A stretch of DNA of 64,000 nucleotides from Corallococcus sp. AS-1-6. Lineage in GTDB: Bacteria > Myxococcota > Myxococcia > Myxococcales > Myxococcaceae. Location of the stretch: positions 62,001 to 126,000 of the forward strand of contig NZ_JAIQDE010000003.1 of the NCBI RefSeq assembly GCF_020037015.1, given 5' to 3'. Shown here in pieces: positions 19,497 to 28,109 of this stretch; position 1 is the stretch's first letter, and each line of letters opens with the position of its first letter. The notes beneath the pieces are model-generated. The model did no database searches, had not been told where the DNA came from, and saw nothing but the letters and a program-made list of their open reading frames with translations. The position numbers and the translations under genes were made by a program.

Positions 19497-20729
19497 TCAG
19501 CCTTCGGTGCCGGAGGCTGAACGGATGACGACGGGCGGCGCGCCAATGGGCGTGGCCGTGCTGCCCACCGGCGGGGAGTCCGGCTCGTCGTCCAGGTCGG
19601 TGAGCCGCGCCAGCTCGGCCTCGGACTCGGCGGCGTCCGCGGCGGCCTGCATCGGGTTGAGCTTCTTCTCCGCCATCTCCTTCTTGATGCGGATGAGGCC
19701 CTCCTCACCGATGTCCAGGAACGCCTTGACGACTTCAGGGTCGAACTGCGTGTTGGCGCAGCGCTTGATCTCCTGGATGGCGTTCGCGAACGTCGTGCCC
19801 TTGCGGTACGGCCGGTCGCTCGTCATCGCGTCCAGCGTGTCCGCCACCGCGAAGATGCGCGCGCCGATGTGGATCTCATGGCGCTGGAGGTTGCGGGGGT
19901 AGCCCGCGCCGTCGTAGCGCTCCTGGTGCGACAGGACGATGTCCGCCGGCGTGGAGAGGAAGGGGATGTTCTGGATCATCTGGAAGCCGATCTCCGGATG
20001 ACGCCGCATCTCCAGCCACTCGTCGGGGGTGAGCTTGCCGGGCTTGAGCAGCACCGCGTCCGGCACGCCGATCTTCCCGATGTCGTGCAGCAGCGCCCCG
20101 CGGCCGATCTCCTCCATCTCCTTGCCGTGGATGCCCATGCGGGTGGCGATGGCGGAGGTGTAGCTGACCACGCGCTGGGAGTGGTCGCTCGTCTCGTGCT
20201 CGCGCGCGTCCAGGGCCGCCACCAGCGCCAGCAGCGTGTTCTGGTACGTGTTCGCGATGTTGTGCAGCGCGCTGCGCAGCTCGGCGGTGCGGTCGCGCAC
20301 CTTGCCCTCGAGCTTCTTCTGGTAGCGCTTGCGCGCCATCTCGATGCGGCGCTTGGCGAGCGCGCGCTCGATGGCGCGGATGAGGTCCGTGAGCTTGGGT
20401 GGCTTGAGCAGGTAGTCCACCGCGCCCCGGCGCAGACAGTCCACGGCGGACTCGGTGTCGCCGTAGCCGGTGAGCATGATGACGGACGTGTCCGGCAGCC
20501 GCTCGCGCAGGTTCTCCAGCAGCCAGAGTCCGTCGCGGCCCGGCATCTTCATGTCGCTGATGACGAGCGGCGTCTCTTCTTCACCCGCCACGTCGAGCGC
20601 CATCTCGGCGCCGTTGGCCACGACGCAGTTGTAGCCCTCCTCACGGAGGAGCACGGAGATGACGTCGCGGACGGAGTCGTCGTCGTCGACGATCAGGATT
20701 CTGGGCGGTGCGGGGGGGATGGCTTCCAC
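19497..20729 (-). CDS. Response regulator with HD-GYP phosphodiesterase domain
   Basis: 410 residues from a GTG at 20729, placed just before the receiver domain (PPRILIVDDDDSVRDVI). The phospho-acceptor is Asp59 in VISDMKMPGRDG, with the conserved Lys in YLLKPP. A coiled helix (KRRIEMARKRYQKKLEGKVRDRTAELRSAL region) links to the HD-GYP domain: LLHDIGKIGVPD, RRHPEIGFQM, SHQERYDGAGYP. RpfG-type proteins of this plan hydrolyse cyclic di-GMP under control of a sensor kinase. No kinase gene is adjacent. The tail (about 60 residues) is acidic and disordered. Other in-frame starts upstream exist, but none has a good ribosome site. Confidence 0.9.
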   Translation of the reverse strand: MEAIPPAPPRILIVDDDDSVRDVISVLLREEGYNCVVANGAEMALDVAGEEETPLVISDMKMPGRDGLWLLENLRERLPDTSVIMLTGYGDTESAVDCLRRGAVDYLLKPPKLTDLIRAIERALAKRRIEMARKRYQKKLEGKVRDRTAELRSALHNIANTYQNTLLALVAALDAREHETSDHSQRVVSYTSAIATRMGIHGKEMEEIGRGALLHDIGKIGVPDAVLLKPGKLTPDEWLEMRRHPEIGFQMIQNIPFLSTPADIVLSHQERYDGAGYPRNLQRHEIHIGARIFAVADTLDAMTSDRPYRKGTTFANAIQEIKRCANTQFDPEVVKAFLDIGEEGLIRIKKEMAEKKLNPMQAAADAAESEAELARLTDLDDEPDSPPVGSTATPIGAPPVVIRSASGTEG

Positions 20730-20901
20730 GGCCGAAGATTCTAGAGGTTTCCAGGGATTAATGGCGAACGAGTGCGAGAAATCATCACCCCCTCGCCTCC
20801 CTGCCATCCAGGGCGGGGTGCGAGCCCTGGTTCCAGGGTGAACGTCTCCGGTCCTTGGGGCATTCCCCACCTTCCGGAGTAGGGCGGGCAGGCACGCCGC
20901 G

Positions 20902-22017
20902 TCAAACGCGCGCCATCGTCCCCCGGTCGTAGCGGAAGGGGGTGAGATCCACCGAGGGCTTCTCCCCCAGCACGGCCTGGGCGACGAGCTTCGCGGTGAT
21001 GGGGGCCAGCAGGATGCCGTTGCGGAAGTGGCCGGTGGCGAGGAACAGGCCGGGCGCGGGGCCTTCTCCGATGTACGGCAGCGCGTCCTGGGTCCAGGGG
21101 CGGAAGCCGGCCCAGGTCTCCGTGATGGGGGCGCTGCCCAGCTCCGGGCAGAGCTGCAGGGCCATGTCGAGGATCCGCGCCAGCCCCGCCGCGGTCACCT
21201 GCTTGTCGAAGCCCACGTGCTCCATGGTGCTCCCGGCGATGATCCGCCCATCCGCGCGCGGCACCAGGTAGCCCTTCGCGGACGTCACCACCCGCTCCAG
21301 GAGGGGCAGCCGCGTCTGCAGTTGCACCATCTGTCCGCGCGCCGGGCGCACCGCCTGCGCCGACACGCCCGCACCCTGGACCAGGGACGACCACGAGCCC
21401 GCCGCCAGCACCACGGCGTCCGCGCGCAGCACCTCGCCGTCCAGGTCCACGCCCACCGCGCGGCCGTGCTCGTGCACCACGCCGCGCACGTAGCCGCTCT
21501 TGAACACCGTGCCCACGCGCGCGGCGGCCATGGTGAGCGCGCGCACGAGCAGCCGGTTGTCCACCTGGTGATCATCCGGGAAGTGCGCGGCGCCCACGGC
21601 GCTGGAGGACAGGTGGGGCTCCAGCTCGCGCGCGGCCTTGCCGTCGAGCAGCTCGGCGCGCAGCCCCATGCCGTGCTGCCAGCCCACGGTGGACTCCACG
21701 TGGTGGAGGTCCGCCTCGTCGAACGCGACGCGCAGCAGGCCGCACGGCCGGTACGCGATGTCCACGCCGGACAGCTCGCGCAGCTCCGCGGCGAAGCCCG
21801 CATAGAGGGCGCGGCTGCGCAGGCACAGCTCGAAGAAGGGGCCCGGACCGTCCGCCTCCCACTGGGGCGCGAGGATGCCGCCGGCGGCGCTGGAGGCCTC
21901 CGCGCCGGGGATGGAGCGCTCCAGCACCGTCACGCGCGCGCCCGCCTGCCGGAGTTTCAGCGCGATGCCACAGCCCATCACACCACCGCCCACCACGAGG
22001 ACGTCGGAGGTTGCCAT
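20902..22017 (-). CDS. thiO: Glycine oxidase ThiO (FAD-dependent)
   Basis: 371 residues. The N-terminal dinucleotide-binding fold is VLVVGGGVMGCGIALKL with VTVLER, followed by the substrate segment SSAAGGILAPQ and the C-terminal FAD contact LATGHFRNGILLAPITA. This is the DAO-family pattern of ThiO, which oxidises glycine to dehydroglycine for the thiazole branch of thiamine synthesis. thiC is 4 kb away on the other strand, so the thiamine link is supported by family and vicinity but not by an operon. The ATG at 22017 begins directly before the first beta strand. Confidence 0.88.
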   Translation of the reverse strand: MATSDVLVVGGGVMGCGIALKLRQAGARVTVLERSIPGAEASSAAGGILAPQWEADGPGPFFELCLRSRALYAGFAAELRELSGVDIAYRPCGLLRVAFDEADLHHVESTVGWQHGMGLRAELLDGKAARELEPHLSSSAVGAAHFPDDHQVDNRLLVRALTMAAARVGTVFKSGYVRGVVHEHGRAVGVDLDGEVLRADAVVLAAGSWSSLVQGAGVSAQAVRPARGQMVQLQTRLPLLERVVTSAKGYLVPRADGRIIAGSTMEHVGFDKQVTAAGLARILDMALQLCPELGSAPITETWAGFRPWTQDALPYIGEGPAPGLFLATGHFRNGILLAPITAKLVAQAVLGEKPSVDLTPFRYDRGTMARV

Positions 22018-22082
22018 GCGCCGCTTGTGCTCAAGCGAGCACGGGTTTGCAAGCATCAAGACAGACCCTGACCCGGGGTGAC

Positions 22083-22111
22083 TTGACGTTGGGGCCTCCG
22101 GTCGTTAACCC
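22083..22111 (+). promoter_or_regulatory. Candidate promoter of the his operon
   Basis: TTGACG (22083-22088) is followed 16-17 bases later by TTAACC/TAACCC (22105-22111). The predicted transcription start falls at about 22117-22119, essentially at the GTG of the leader peptide, so the leader may be translated from a leaderless or nearly leaderless mRNA. Confidence 0.45.
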
Positions 22112-22118
22112 TAGGGCC

Positions 22119-22211
22119 GTGCGTTCCACGTCCCTGCATCACCACCATGCGCATCATCGGCCGGCCCATGACGGGACCGTTCGCCGCGCGCATGCCTGGG
22201 TGACGCACTAG
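22119..22211 (+). CDS. hisL: Histidine operon leader peptide HisL
   Basis: A 30-codon open frame beginning at GTG 22119 and ending at TAG 22209-22211. Residues 7-13 are HHHHAHH (CAT CAC CAC CAT GCG CAT CAT), with three more His codons at 22167, 22191 and 22206, nine His in 30 residues. This is the sensing element of transcription attenuation: scarcity of charged tRNA-His stalls the ribosome in the His run. The intrinsic terminator at 22249-22277 and hisG follow. There is no clear Shine-Dalgarno sequence before the GTG. The peptide itself is not expected to have another function. Confidence 0.9.
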   Translation: MRSTSLHHHHAHHRPAHDGTVRRAHAWVTH

Positions 22212-22248
22212 AGCGCACCCACTTCCGGCAGATGCCGCAGTGACCGAA

Positions 22249-22277
22249 GGCCCGTCCCCCCAGGACGGGCCTTTTTT
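22249..22277 (+). terminator. Attenuator terminator of the his operon
   Basis: GGCCCGTCC (22249-22257) pairs perfectly with GGACGGGCC (22263-22271) across a 5-base loop and is followed by six T residues (22272-22277), a textbook intrinsic terminator. It lies 38 bases after the leader stop and 34 bases before hisG. GACGGG at 22170-22175, just after the His run, could pair with CCCGTC of the left arm (22251-22256) as an antiterminator. Confidence 0.93.
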
Positions 22278-22310
22278 CGTTTCCGCCACCGCAGTCCCCC
22301 GAGCCCAGCC

Positions 22311-23168
22311 ATGTTGAAGATTGCCCTGCCCAACAAAGGACGTCTGTCCGAGGAAGTGCGCGAGCTGTTCAACGACGCGGGCCTGGAGGTGCGCGCCCGG
22401 GGCGAGCGGGCCCTCACCGCGTCCCTGGGCGGCGAGTTCGAGGCCATCTTCGTCCGCGCCCAGGACATCCCGGAGTTCGTCGCGGACGGCGCCGCGCAGG
22501 CGGGCGTCACCGGCTGGGACCTGGTGAACGAGGCCGGGCGCGAGCTGGAGCCGCTGATGGACCTGGAGTTCGGCCGCTGCCGGCTGGTGGTGGCCGCGCG
22601 CGACGAGAGCGGCATCTCCCGCGCGGAGGACGTGAAGGACGGGATGCGGGTGGCGTCCTGCTTCCCCCGGCTGACGCAGGCCTTCTTCCAGCAGCGCGGG
22701 CAGCAGGTGACGGTGGTGCCGGTGAGCGGCGCGGCGGAGATCGCCCCGCACCTGGGCATCGCGGACATCGTCGTGGACCTCACGTCCACGGGGTCCACGT
22801 TGAAGATGAACGGCCTGCGGGAGGTCGCCACCGTGCTGGAGTCGAGCGCCCGGCTGGTGGCGTGTCCGCGCAACGGCCAGGAGGCGCGGCGCGCGCTGGA
22901 GGAGCTGACGCAGGCGCTGGGGTCGGTGCTGGCGGCGCGCGGGCAGCGCTACCTGATGGCCAACGTCCCGAAGACGTCCCTGGAGCAGGTGCGCGAGGTG
23001 CTGCCCGGCCTCAACGGCCCCACGGTGGTGGACGTGATGAACGGGGGCCACTTCGTGGCGGTGCACGCGGTGGTCTCGTCGCGCAACCTCTACCGCACGG
23101 TCAACGCGCTGAAGGCGCTGGGCGGGCAGGGCATCCTCGTCACGCGCATCGAGAGGTTGATGGCATGA
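22311..23168 (+). CDS. hisG: ATP phosphoribosyltransferase HisG (long form)
   Basis: 285 residues. It catalyses the committed step of histidine synthesis, joining ATP and PRPP. Recognisable stretches are MLKIALPNKGRLSEE, the ITGWDL-like VTGWDLV, and the phosphate loop IVDLTSTGSTLKMNGL. The final 75 residues (ARGQRYLMANVPKTSLEQV to ILVTRIERLM) are the ACT-like regulatory domain, so this is the HisZ-independent long form that is feedback-inhibited by histidine. The stop overlaps the hisD start (ATGA). No strong ribosome site precedes the ATG. Confidence 0.97.
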   Translation: MLKIALPNKGRLSEEVRELFNDAGLEVRARGERALTASLGGEFEAIFVRAQDIPEFVADGAAQAGVTGWDLVNEAGRELEPLMDLEFGRCRLVVAARDESGISRAEDVKDGMRVASCFPRLTQAFFQQRGQQVTVVPVSGAAEIAPHLGIADIVVDLTSTGSTLKMNGLREVATVLESSARLVACPRNGQEARRALEELTQALGSVLAARGQRYLMANVPKTSLEQVREVLPGLNGPTVVDVMNGGHFVAVHAVVSSRNLYRTVNALKALGGQGILVTRIERLMA

Positions 23169-24466
23169 GCGCTCCGGTCCTCAAGTACCAGGGGGCATTG
23201 TCCTCGCTGGAGCCCGACGCGCGGCGGAGGCTGTTGGCCCGCACGGGGGAGTCGGATGCCCTGGTGGCCTCCCGCGTCCAGGCGCTGATCGCCCGAGTCC
23301 GCACGGAGGGAGACCGGGCCCTCTTCGACTTCGCCCGGCAGTTCGACCGCGTGGAGCTGACGGCGCTGGAGGTTCCGCGTGAACGGTGGAGCGCGGCGCT
23401 GGAGTCGATTCCGGCCGACGTGCGCGAGGCGCTGACCCGCGCGGCGCGCAACATCGCCCGGGCGCACGCGGCGCAGCGGCCCCAGTCCATGGAGGTGGAG
23501 ACGGAGCCCGGGGTCGTCGTGGGCCGCCGGCCGGATCCGCTGAGCCGCGTCGGCGTGTACGCCCCTGGCGGCCGGGCGGTGTACCCCAGCAGCGTGCTCA
23601 TGGGCGTGGTCCCCGCGAAGGTCGCGGGCGTGGACGAGGTCATCGTCTGCTCGCCGCCGGGGCCGGATGGCTTGCCGAGCGCGGGCGTGCTCGCGGCGGC
23701 GGCGCTCGCGGGCGCGGATCGGGTGTTCGCGTTGGGGGGCGCGGGCGCGGTGGCCGCGCTGGCGTATGGCACCCAGAGCGTCCCCCGCGTGGATCGCATC
23801 GTCGGACCGGGCAACGCGTACGTCGCGGCCGCGAAGCTCCAGGTGGTGGACGCCGTCGCCATCGACGCGCCCGCGGGCCCGAGCGAGATCCTGGTGGTCG
23901 CCGACGCGAGCGCCCGTCCGGACGCCGTGGCGCGTGAGCTGCTGGCCCAGGCGGAGCACGACCCCGAGGCCTGCTGCGTGGCGCTGGTGGTGGGCGCCAC
24001 CCTGGCGCAGGCGGTGCGGGACGCGGTGGAGCGGCAGGCCCGCGTCGCCCGGCGCGGCGACATCGTCCTCTCCGCGCTGGGGAGCCGGGGCGCGGTGCTG
24101 CGCATCGACTCGCTGGAGGAGGCGTGGCCCTTCGTCGCGGAGTTCGCTCCGGAGCACCTGCTGCTCGCGACGGAGACACCCTCCGAGGACCTGGCGCGCG
24201 TTCGCAACGCGGGCACGGTGTTCGTGGGGCAGCGCGCGTCGGTGGCCTTTGGTGACTACCTCACGGGAGCGAACCACGTGCTGCCCACGGCGGGGCTGGC
24301 CCGGGCGTACTCGGGCCTGAGCGTGCTGGACTTCTACCGGTGGACCACGTGGCAGCGCGTGACACCGGCGGCGGCGGCGGCGATGGCGGACGACGTGGGG
24401 ACGCTGGCGGACAGCGAGGGCCTCTTCGCCCACGCGGCCGCGGCTCGGGCCTGGAGGGTGCCGTGA
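23165..24466 (+). CDS. hisD: Histidinol dehydrogenase HisD
   Basis: 433 residues. This zinc- and NAD-dependent enzyme oxidises histidinol to histidine in two steps. Signatures are PLSRVGVYAPGGRAVYPSS, GAGAVAALAYGT, VDRIVGPGNAYVAAAK, the DAPAGPSEILVVAD loop, QAEHDPEA, FAPEHLLL and TGANHVLPT, which include the zinc-ligand and catalytic His/Glu positions. Length is normal. ATG 23165 overlaps the hisG stop, and its own stop overlaps the hisC start. Confidence 0.97.
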   Translation: MSAPVLKYQGALSSLEPDARRRLLARTGESDALVASRVQALIARVRTEGDRALFDFARQFDRVELTALEVPRERWSAALESIPADVREALTRAARNIARAHAAQRPQSMEVETEPGVVVGRRPDPLSRVGVYAPGGRAVYPSSVLMGVVPAKVAGVDEVIVCSPPGPDGLPSAGVLAAAALAGADRVFALGGAGAVAALAYGTQSVPRVDRIVGPGNAYVAAAKLQVVDAVAIDAPAGPSEILVVADASARPDAVARELLAQAEHDPEACCVALVVGATLAQAVRDAVERQARVARRGDIVLSALGSRGAVLRIDSLEEAWPFVAEFAPEHLLLATETPSEDLARVRNAGTVFVGQRASVAFGDYLTGANHVLPTAGLARAYSGLSVLDFYRWTTWQRVTPAAAAAMADDVGTLADSEGLFAHAAAARAWRVP

Positions 24467-25500
24467 TTCCATTCCGCGAGTCGTACCGGGACATCCCCTT
24501 GTACTCCCCCGCGAAGAAGCCGTGCCGGGTGGACCTGAGCGACAACACCAACCTCTTCGGCGCGCCGCCGTCCGCGGATCGCGTGCTGCGGGAAGAGGGC
24601 GTCCTGCGGTTGGCCCGCTATCCCGCGGGCTATGCGCCGGACCTGAAGCGCGCCGTGGCCACCTACGCGGGCGTCTCGGTGGAGAGCGTGACGACGGGCT
24701 GCGGCTCGGACGACGTCATCGACTGCGCGCTGCGGGCCTTCCTGGAGCCCGGGGACGCGGTGGCCTTCGCGGATCCCACGTTCGTGATGGTGCCGCTGTA
24801 TGCCCGGTTGAGCGCGCTCAGGCCGGCGCCCGTACCGCTGCGCGCGGACCATGACCTGGACGTGGACGGCCTGCTCGCCACGGGGGCGAAGCTCATCTAC
24901 GTGTGCACGCCGAACAACCCCACCGGCACGGTGGCCTCGCGCGCGGCGGTGGAGCGGCTGGTGGACTCCGCTCCGGGCGTGGTGCTCATCGATCAGGCCT
25001 ATGTGGAGTTCACGCGGGGCGGGGACCTCCTCGACCTGGCGCGGACGCGGCCCAACGTGCTGGTGACGCGCACGATGTCCAAGGCGTTCGGGCTCGCGGG
25101 TCTGCGGGTGGGGTGGGGCGTGGGGGCTCCGTCGCTGGTGGCGGAGGTGGAGAAGGCCCGGGGGCCCTACAAGCACACGGCGCTGGGCGAGGCCGTGGCG
25201 GTCGCCGCGCTCACGGATGACGTCCCGTGGATGCAGGCCTGCGCGGCGGAGGCGGTGGAGAACCGGGAGCGGCTGCGCGGCGCCTTGAAGGCGCTGGGGC
25301 TGGAGCCGCTCCCTTCGGAAGGGAACTTCCTCCTCGTCCCCGTGCCGCAGGCGCGGAGGGTGGGCGAGGCGCTGCGGGAGCGCAACGTGAACGTGCGGGT
25401 GTTCGAAGGGCTCACGGGCGTGGGCGATGCGCTGCGCATCGGCTGCGGTCCCTGGCCGCTGATGGCCTCGGCGCTGAAGGCCCTGAAGGAGGTGCTGTGA
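24463..25500 (+). CDS. hisC: Histidinol-phosphate aminotransferase HisC
   Basis: 345 residues from a GTG at 24463 that overlaps the hisD stop. It is a PLP fold type I aminotransferase acting on imidazole-acetol phosphate and glutamate. Markers are LSDNTNLFG, GCGSDDVIDCALRAF, YVCTPNNPTGT, DQAYVEF, and the PLP lysine K207 in TMSKAFGLAGLRVGW, with the C-terminal Arg in DALRIGCG that binds the substrate carboxylate or phosphate. Operon position settles the assignment over other HisC-like enzymes. Confidence 0.96.
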   Translation: MIPFRESYRDIPLYSPAKKPCRVDLSDNTNLFGAPPSADRVLREEGVLRLARYPAGYAPDLKRAVATYAGVSVESVTTGCGSDDVIDCALRAFLEPGDAVAFADPTFVMVPLYARLSALRPAPVPLRADHDLDVDGLLATGAKLIYVCTPNNPTGTVASRAAVERLVDSAPGVVLIDQAYVEFTRGGDLLDLARTRPNVLVTRTMSKAFGLAGLRVGWGVGAPSLVAEVEKARGPYKHTALGEAVAVAALTDDVPWMQACAAEAVENRERLRGALKALGLEPLPSEGNFLLVPVPQARRVGEALRERNVNVRVFEGLTGVGDALRIGCGPWPLMASALKALKEVL

Positions 25501-26093
25501 TGCGGGTGACCCTGTTCGACTATGGCGCTGGCAACCTGCACTCGCTGATCAAGGCGCTGGCCACCGCGCCCGGCGCGGACGTGCGCGTGCAGGAGGATCC
25601 GCTGCGCGCGCTGGACACCGACGTCCTGGTGCTCCCCGGAGTGGGGGCGTTCGGCGCGGCGGCGGCGCGGCTCGCTCCGGGACGCGAGGCGATGCGCGAG
25701 GCGCTGGACGCCGGCCTGCCGTGCCTGGGCATCTGCCTGGGCATGCAGCTCCTCTTCGAGGAGAGCGACGAGGGGGCAGGGCAGGGACTCGGCTACTTCC
25801 CGGGCCGCGTGACGCGGCTGGCGGCGCGGCACGTTCCGCAGATTGGATGGAACGACGTGGAGGAGGACCGGGCGCTCCAGGCCGCGCGGTTGTCCACCGT
25901 GTACTACGCGCACAGCTTTGTCTGCCGCGCCGTGGATGCGCGCGAGGTGGTGGGCTGGACCACGCACGAGGGCGACCGGTTCCCGGCCTCCGTGCGGCGC
26001 GGCAACGTGCTGGGCGTGCAGTTCCACCCGGAGAAGTCCTCCCACGCGGGCGTGCGCTTCGTGCAGGCCTTCCTCCAGGAGGTGTCGTCATGA
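25500..26093 (+). CDS. hisH: Imidazole glycerol phosphate synthase, glutaminase subunit HisH
   Basis: 197 residues. This class I glutamine amidotransferase subunit feeds ammonia to HisF. It shows FDYGAGNLHSL, LPGVGAFG, the nucleophile elbow LGICLGMQLLF with Cys79, and the His-Glu pair in GVQFHPEKS. The start overlaps the hisC stop as TGATG, and its stop overlaps hisA as ATGA. It is separated from hisF by hisA and hisB, the common bacterial order. Confidence 0.97.
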   Translation: MRVTLFDYGAGNLHSLIKALATAPGADVRVQEDPLRALDTDVLVLPGVGAFGAAAARLAPGREAMREALDAGLPCLGICLGMQLLFEESDEGAGQGLGYFPGRVTRLAARHVPQIGWNDVEEDRALQAARLSTVYYAHSFVCRAVDAREVVGWTTHEGDRFPASVRRGNVLGVQFHPEKSSHAGVRFVQAFLQEVSS

Positions 26094-26806
26094 TCGCCAT
26101 CCCGGCCATCGACCTGCGGGAAGGCGCGTGCGTGCAGCTCGTGGGGGGCTCCTACGAGGCGGAGCGCGTGCGCGTGAATGATCCGCTGGACGCCTTGAAG
26201 CAGTGGCTCGCGCTGGGCTTTCGCGCGTTCCATGTCGTGGACCTGGACGCGGCGCTGGGCAAGGGCTCCAACGCGGACGTGGTGACGCGGCTGGTGTCGC
26301 ACGCCCCGGGCCTCACGTTCACGGTGGGCGGCGGTGTCCGTGAGGCCTCGCGCGTGGAGGCGGTGCTCGCGGGCGGGGCGTCCTCGGTCGTCGTGGGGAC
26401 CCGCGCCATCGAGGACCTGGCCTGGCTCACCGAGGTCGCGGATCGCTTCCCCGGCCGCGTGGTGGTCGCCGCGGACGTGAAGGGCCGCGAGGTCGTGACG
26501 CGAGGCTGGACGTCCGGCAGCGCGCGCGACATCCGCGACGTGCTGTCCGCGTTGGAGCCCCTGCCGCTGGGCGGGATGCTCGTCACGGCGGTGCACAAGG
26601 AGGGGCAGTTGGGCGGCGTGGACCTGCCCTTGATGGAAGAGGTGGCCCGTTCGAGCCGGCACCGGCTCTACGCCTCCGGCGGGGTGACGACGCTGGAGGA
26701 CCTGCGCGCGCTGGCGAAGGTGGGCGCTTACGGGGCGGTGGTGGGCATGGCGCTTTACACAGGACGTCTGGATGCGCGCGCGGTCGCGCGGGAGTTCACG
26801 CAATGA
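26090..26806 (+). CDS. hisA: ProFAR isomerase HisA
   Basis: 238 residues, a (beta/alpha)8 barrel that opens the ribose ring of ProFAR to PRFAR. Marker segments are AIDLREGACVQLVGG (catalytic Asp in the first strand), HVVDLDAALGKGSN, TVGGGVRE, VVVGTRAIED, VAADVKGREVVTRGW and a late YASGGVTTLEDL. Both phosphate-binding half-barrel motifs are intact. ATG 26090 overlaps the hisH stop. Confidence 0.96.
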   Translation: MIAIPAIDLREGACVQLVGGSYEAERVRVNDPLDALKQWLALGFRAFHVVDLDAALGKGSNADVVTRLVSHAPGLTFTVGGGVREASRVEAVLAGGASSVVVGTRAIEDLAWLTEVADRFPGRVVVAADVKGREVVTRGWTSGSARDIRDVLSALEPLPLGGMLVTAVHKEGQLGGVDLPLMEEVARSSRHRLYASGGVTTLEDLRALAKVGAYGAVVGMALYTGRLDARAVAREFTQ

Positions 26807-27348
26807 GCACGGTCACCACGGTCGTCCGCGAAACGAAGGAGACCCAGGTCACGGTGGAGCTGGCGCGCGGAACCGGCGTGGCCCGGGTGGACACGGGCCT
26901 CAAGTTCTTCGACCACATGCTCGCCACGTTCGCGCGCTACGCGGGGCTGGACCTGACCCTGCGCGCTCGCGGCGACCTGCGCCACCACCTGATGGAGGAC
27001 GTGGCCATCACCCTGGGCACCGCCGTCCAGCGCGTCATCCCCGCCACCGCCGCGCGCTACGGCGAGCGCACCCTGCCCATGGATGACGCCCTGGTGCAGG
27101 CGTGCCTGGACGCGGGCGGGCGCTTCTACTACCGGGGCCCGTTGAAGAACCGGCTGTACGAGCACTGGATGCGCTCGTTCTGCGAGCACGCGCGCATCAC
27201 GCTCCACCTGCGCGTGCTGCGCGGCAAGGACAGCCACCACCTCACCGAGGCGGCCTTCAAGGCGCTGGGGCTCGCGCTGCGCGACGCCATGGTGGACTCC
27301 GGCGTCGTCTTCAGCATGAAGGGCAGTGTCTCCCTGGAGGTGAAGTGA
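26803..27348 (+). CDS. hisB: Imidazoleglycerol-phosphate dehydratase HisB
   Basis: 181 residues, the monofunctional dehydratase without the N-terminal phosphatase domain of enterobacterial HisB. Manganese-binding motifs are [53 protein letters not shown] and [15 protein letters not shown]. The phosphatase step is supplied separately by hisN two genes downstream. The start overlaps the hisA stop. Confidence 0.97.
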   Translation: MSTVTTVVRETKETQVTVELARGTGVARVDTGLKFFDHMLATFARYAGLDLTLRARGDLRHHLMEDVAITLGTAVQRVIPATAARYGERTLPMDDALVQACLDAGGRFYYRGPLKNRLYEHWMRSFCEHARITLHLRVLRGKDSHHLTEAAFKALGLALRDAMVDSGVVFSMKGSVSLEVK

Positions 27349-28109
27349 TGCTGCGCCGACGGATCATCGTCTGCCTGGACGTGAAGGGCGGCCGCGTGGT
27401 GAAGGGCGTCCAGTTCGAGGGCCTGCGCGACGTGGGCGACCCGGTGGAGCTGGCCCGGCGCTATGAAGAGGCGGGCGCGGACGAGGTGACCTTCCTGGAC
27501 ATCTCCGCGAGCGCCGAGGAGCGCCAGACGCTGTGGGACCTGGTCCAGCGCACCGCGGAGCGCCTCTTCATCCCGCTCACGGTGGGCGGAGGCGTGCGCA
27601 CCGTGGACGACGTGGGCCGCGCGCTGCGGGCCGGCGCGGACAAGGTGAGCATCAACTCCGCGGCCGTGGCCACGCCGGAGCTGCTCACCGGCTGCGCGGA
27701 GCGCTTCGGCGCCCAGTGCGTGGTGGCCAGCATCGACGCGAAGCGCGAGGCAGACCGCTACCGCGTCTATACGCACGGCGGCCGGCGGCCCACGGATTGG
27801 GACGCCGTGGCCTGGGCGAAGGAGTGCGTCCGGCGCGGCGCGGGCGAGGTGCTGCTCACCAGCATCGACCGGGACGGGGCGCGCACGGGCTACGACCTGG
27901 AGCTGACCCGCGCGGTGGCGGAGGCCGTGGACGTGCCCGTCATCGCCTCCGGAGGCGCGGGCCGCGCGGAGCACGTGCGCGATGCCCTGACCCTGGGCGC
28001 GGCGGACGCGGCGCTCGTCGCCGGCATCCTCCACGACGGCCTCACCACGGTGGGCGCCTTGAAGTCCCTGCTGAATGACAGCGGCATCGCCATCCGGAGC
28101 ACGACATGA
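27348..28109 (+). CDS. hisF: Imidazole glycerol phosphate synthase, cyclase subunit HisF
   Basis: 253 residues, a (beta/alpha)8 barrel that uses ammonia from HisH to make imidazole glycerol phosphate and AICAR. Markers are [18 protein letters not shown] (catalytic Asp near residue 10), [30 protein letters not shown], the second Asp in [14 protein letters not shown] and [12 protein letters not shown]. It starts at TGATG with hisB and ends overlapping hisN. Confidence 0.97.
   Translation: MLRRRIIVCLDVKGGRVVKGVQFEGLRDVGDPVELARRYEEAGADEVTFLDISASAEERQTLWDLVQRTAERLFIPLTVGGGVRTVDDVGRALRAGADKVSINSAAVATPELLTGCAERFGAQCVVASIDAKREADRYRVYTHGGRRPTDWDAVAWAKECVRRGAGEVLLTSIDRDGARTGYDLELTRAVAEAVDVPVIASGGAGRAEHVRDALTLGAADAALVAGILHDGLTTVGALKSLLNDSGIAIRSTT

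Noticed and set aside
20825-20838. CCCTGG-TT-CCAGGG palindrome upstream of the HD-GYP gene
   Set aside because: Only 6-bp arms in a GC-rich gap; easily expected by chance and without a nearby promoter.
22011-22118. Upstream extension of the his leader frame, giving 66 residues
   Set aside because: It would start inside thiO on the other strand and before the promoter candidate; the GTG at 22119 gives a normal-sized leader.
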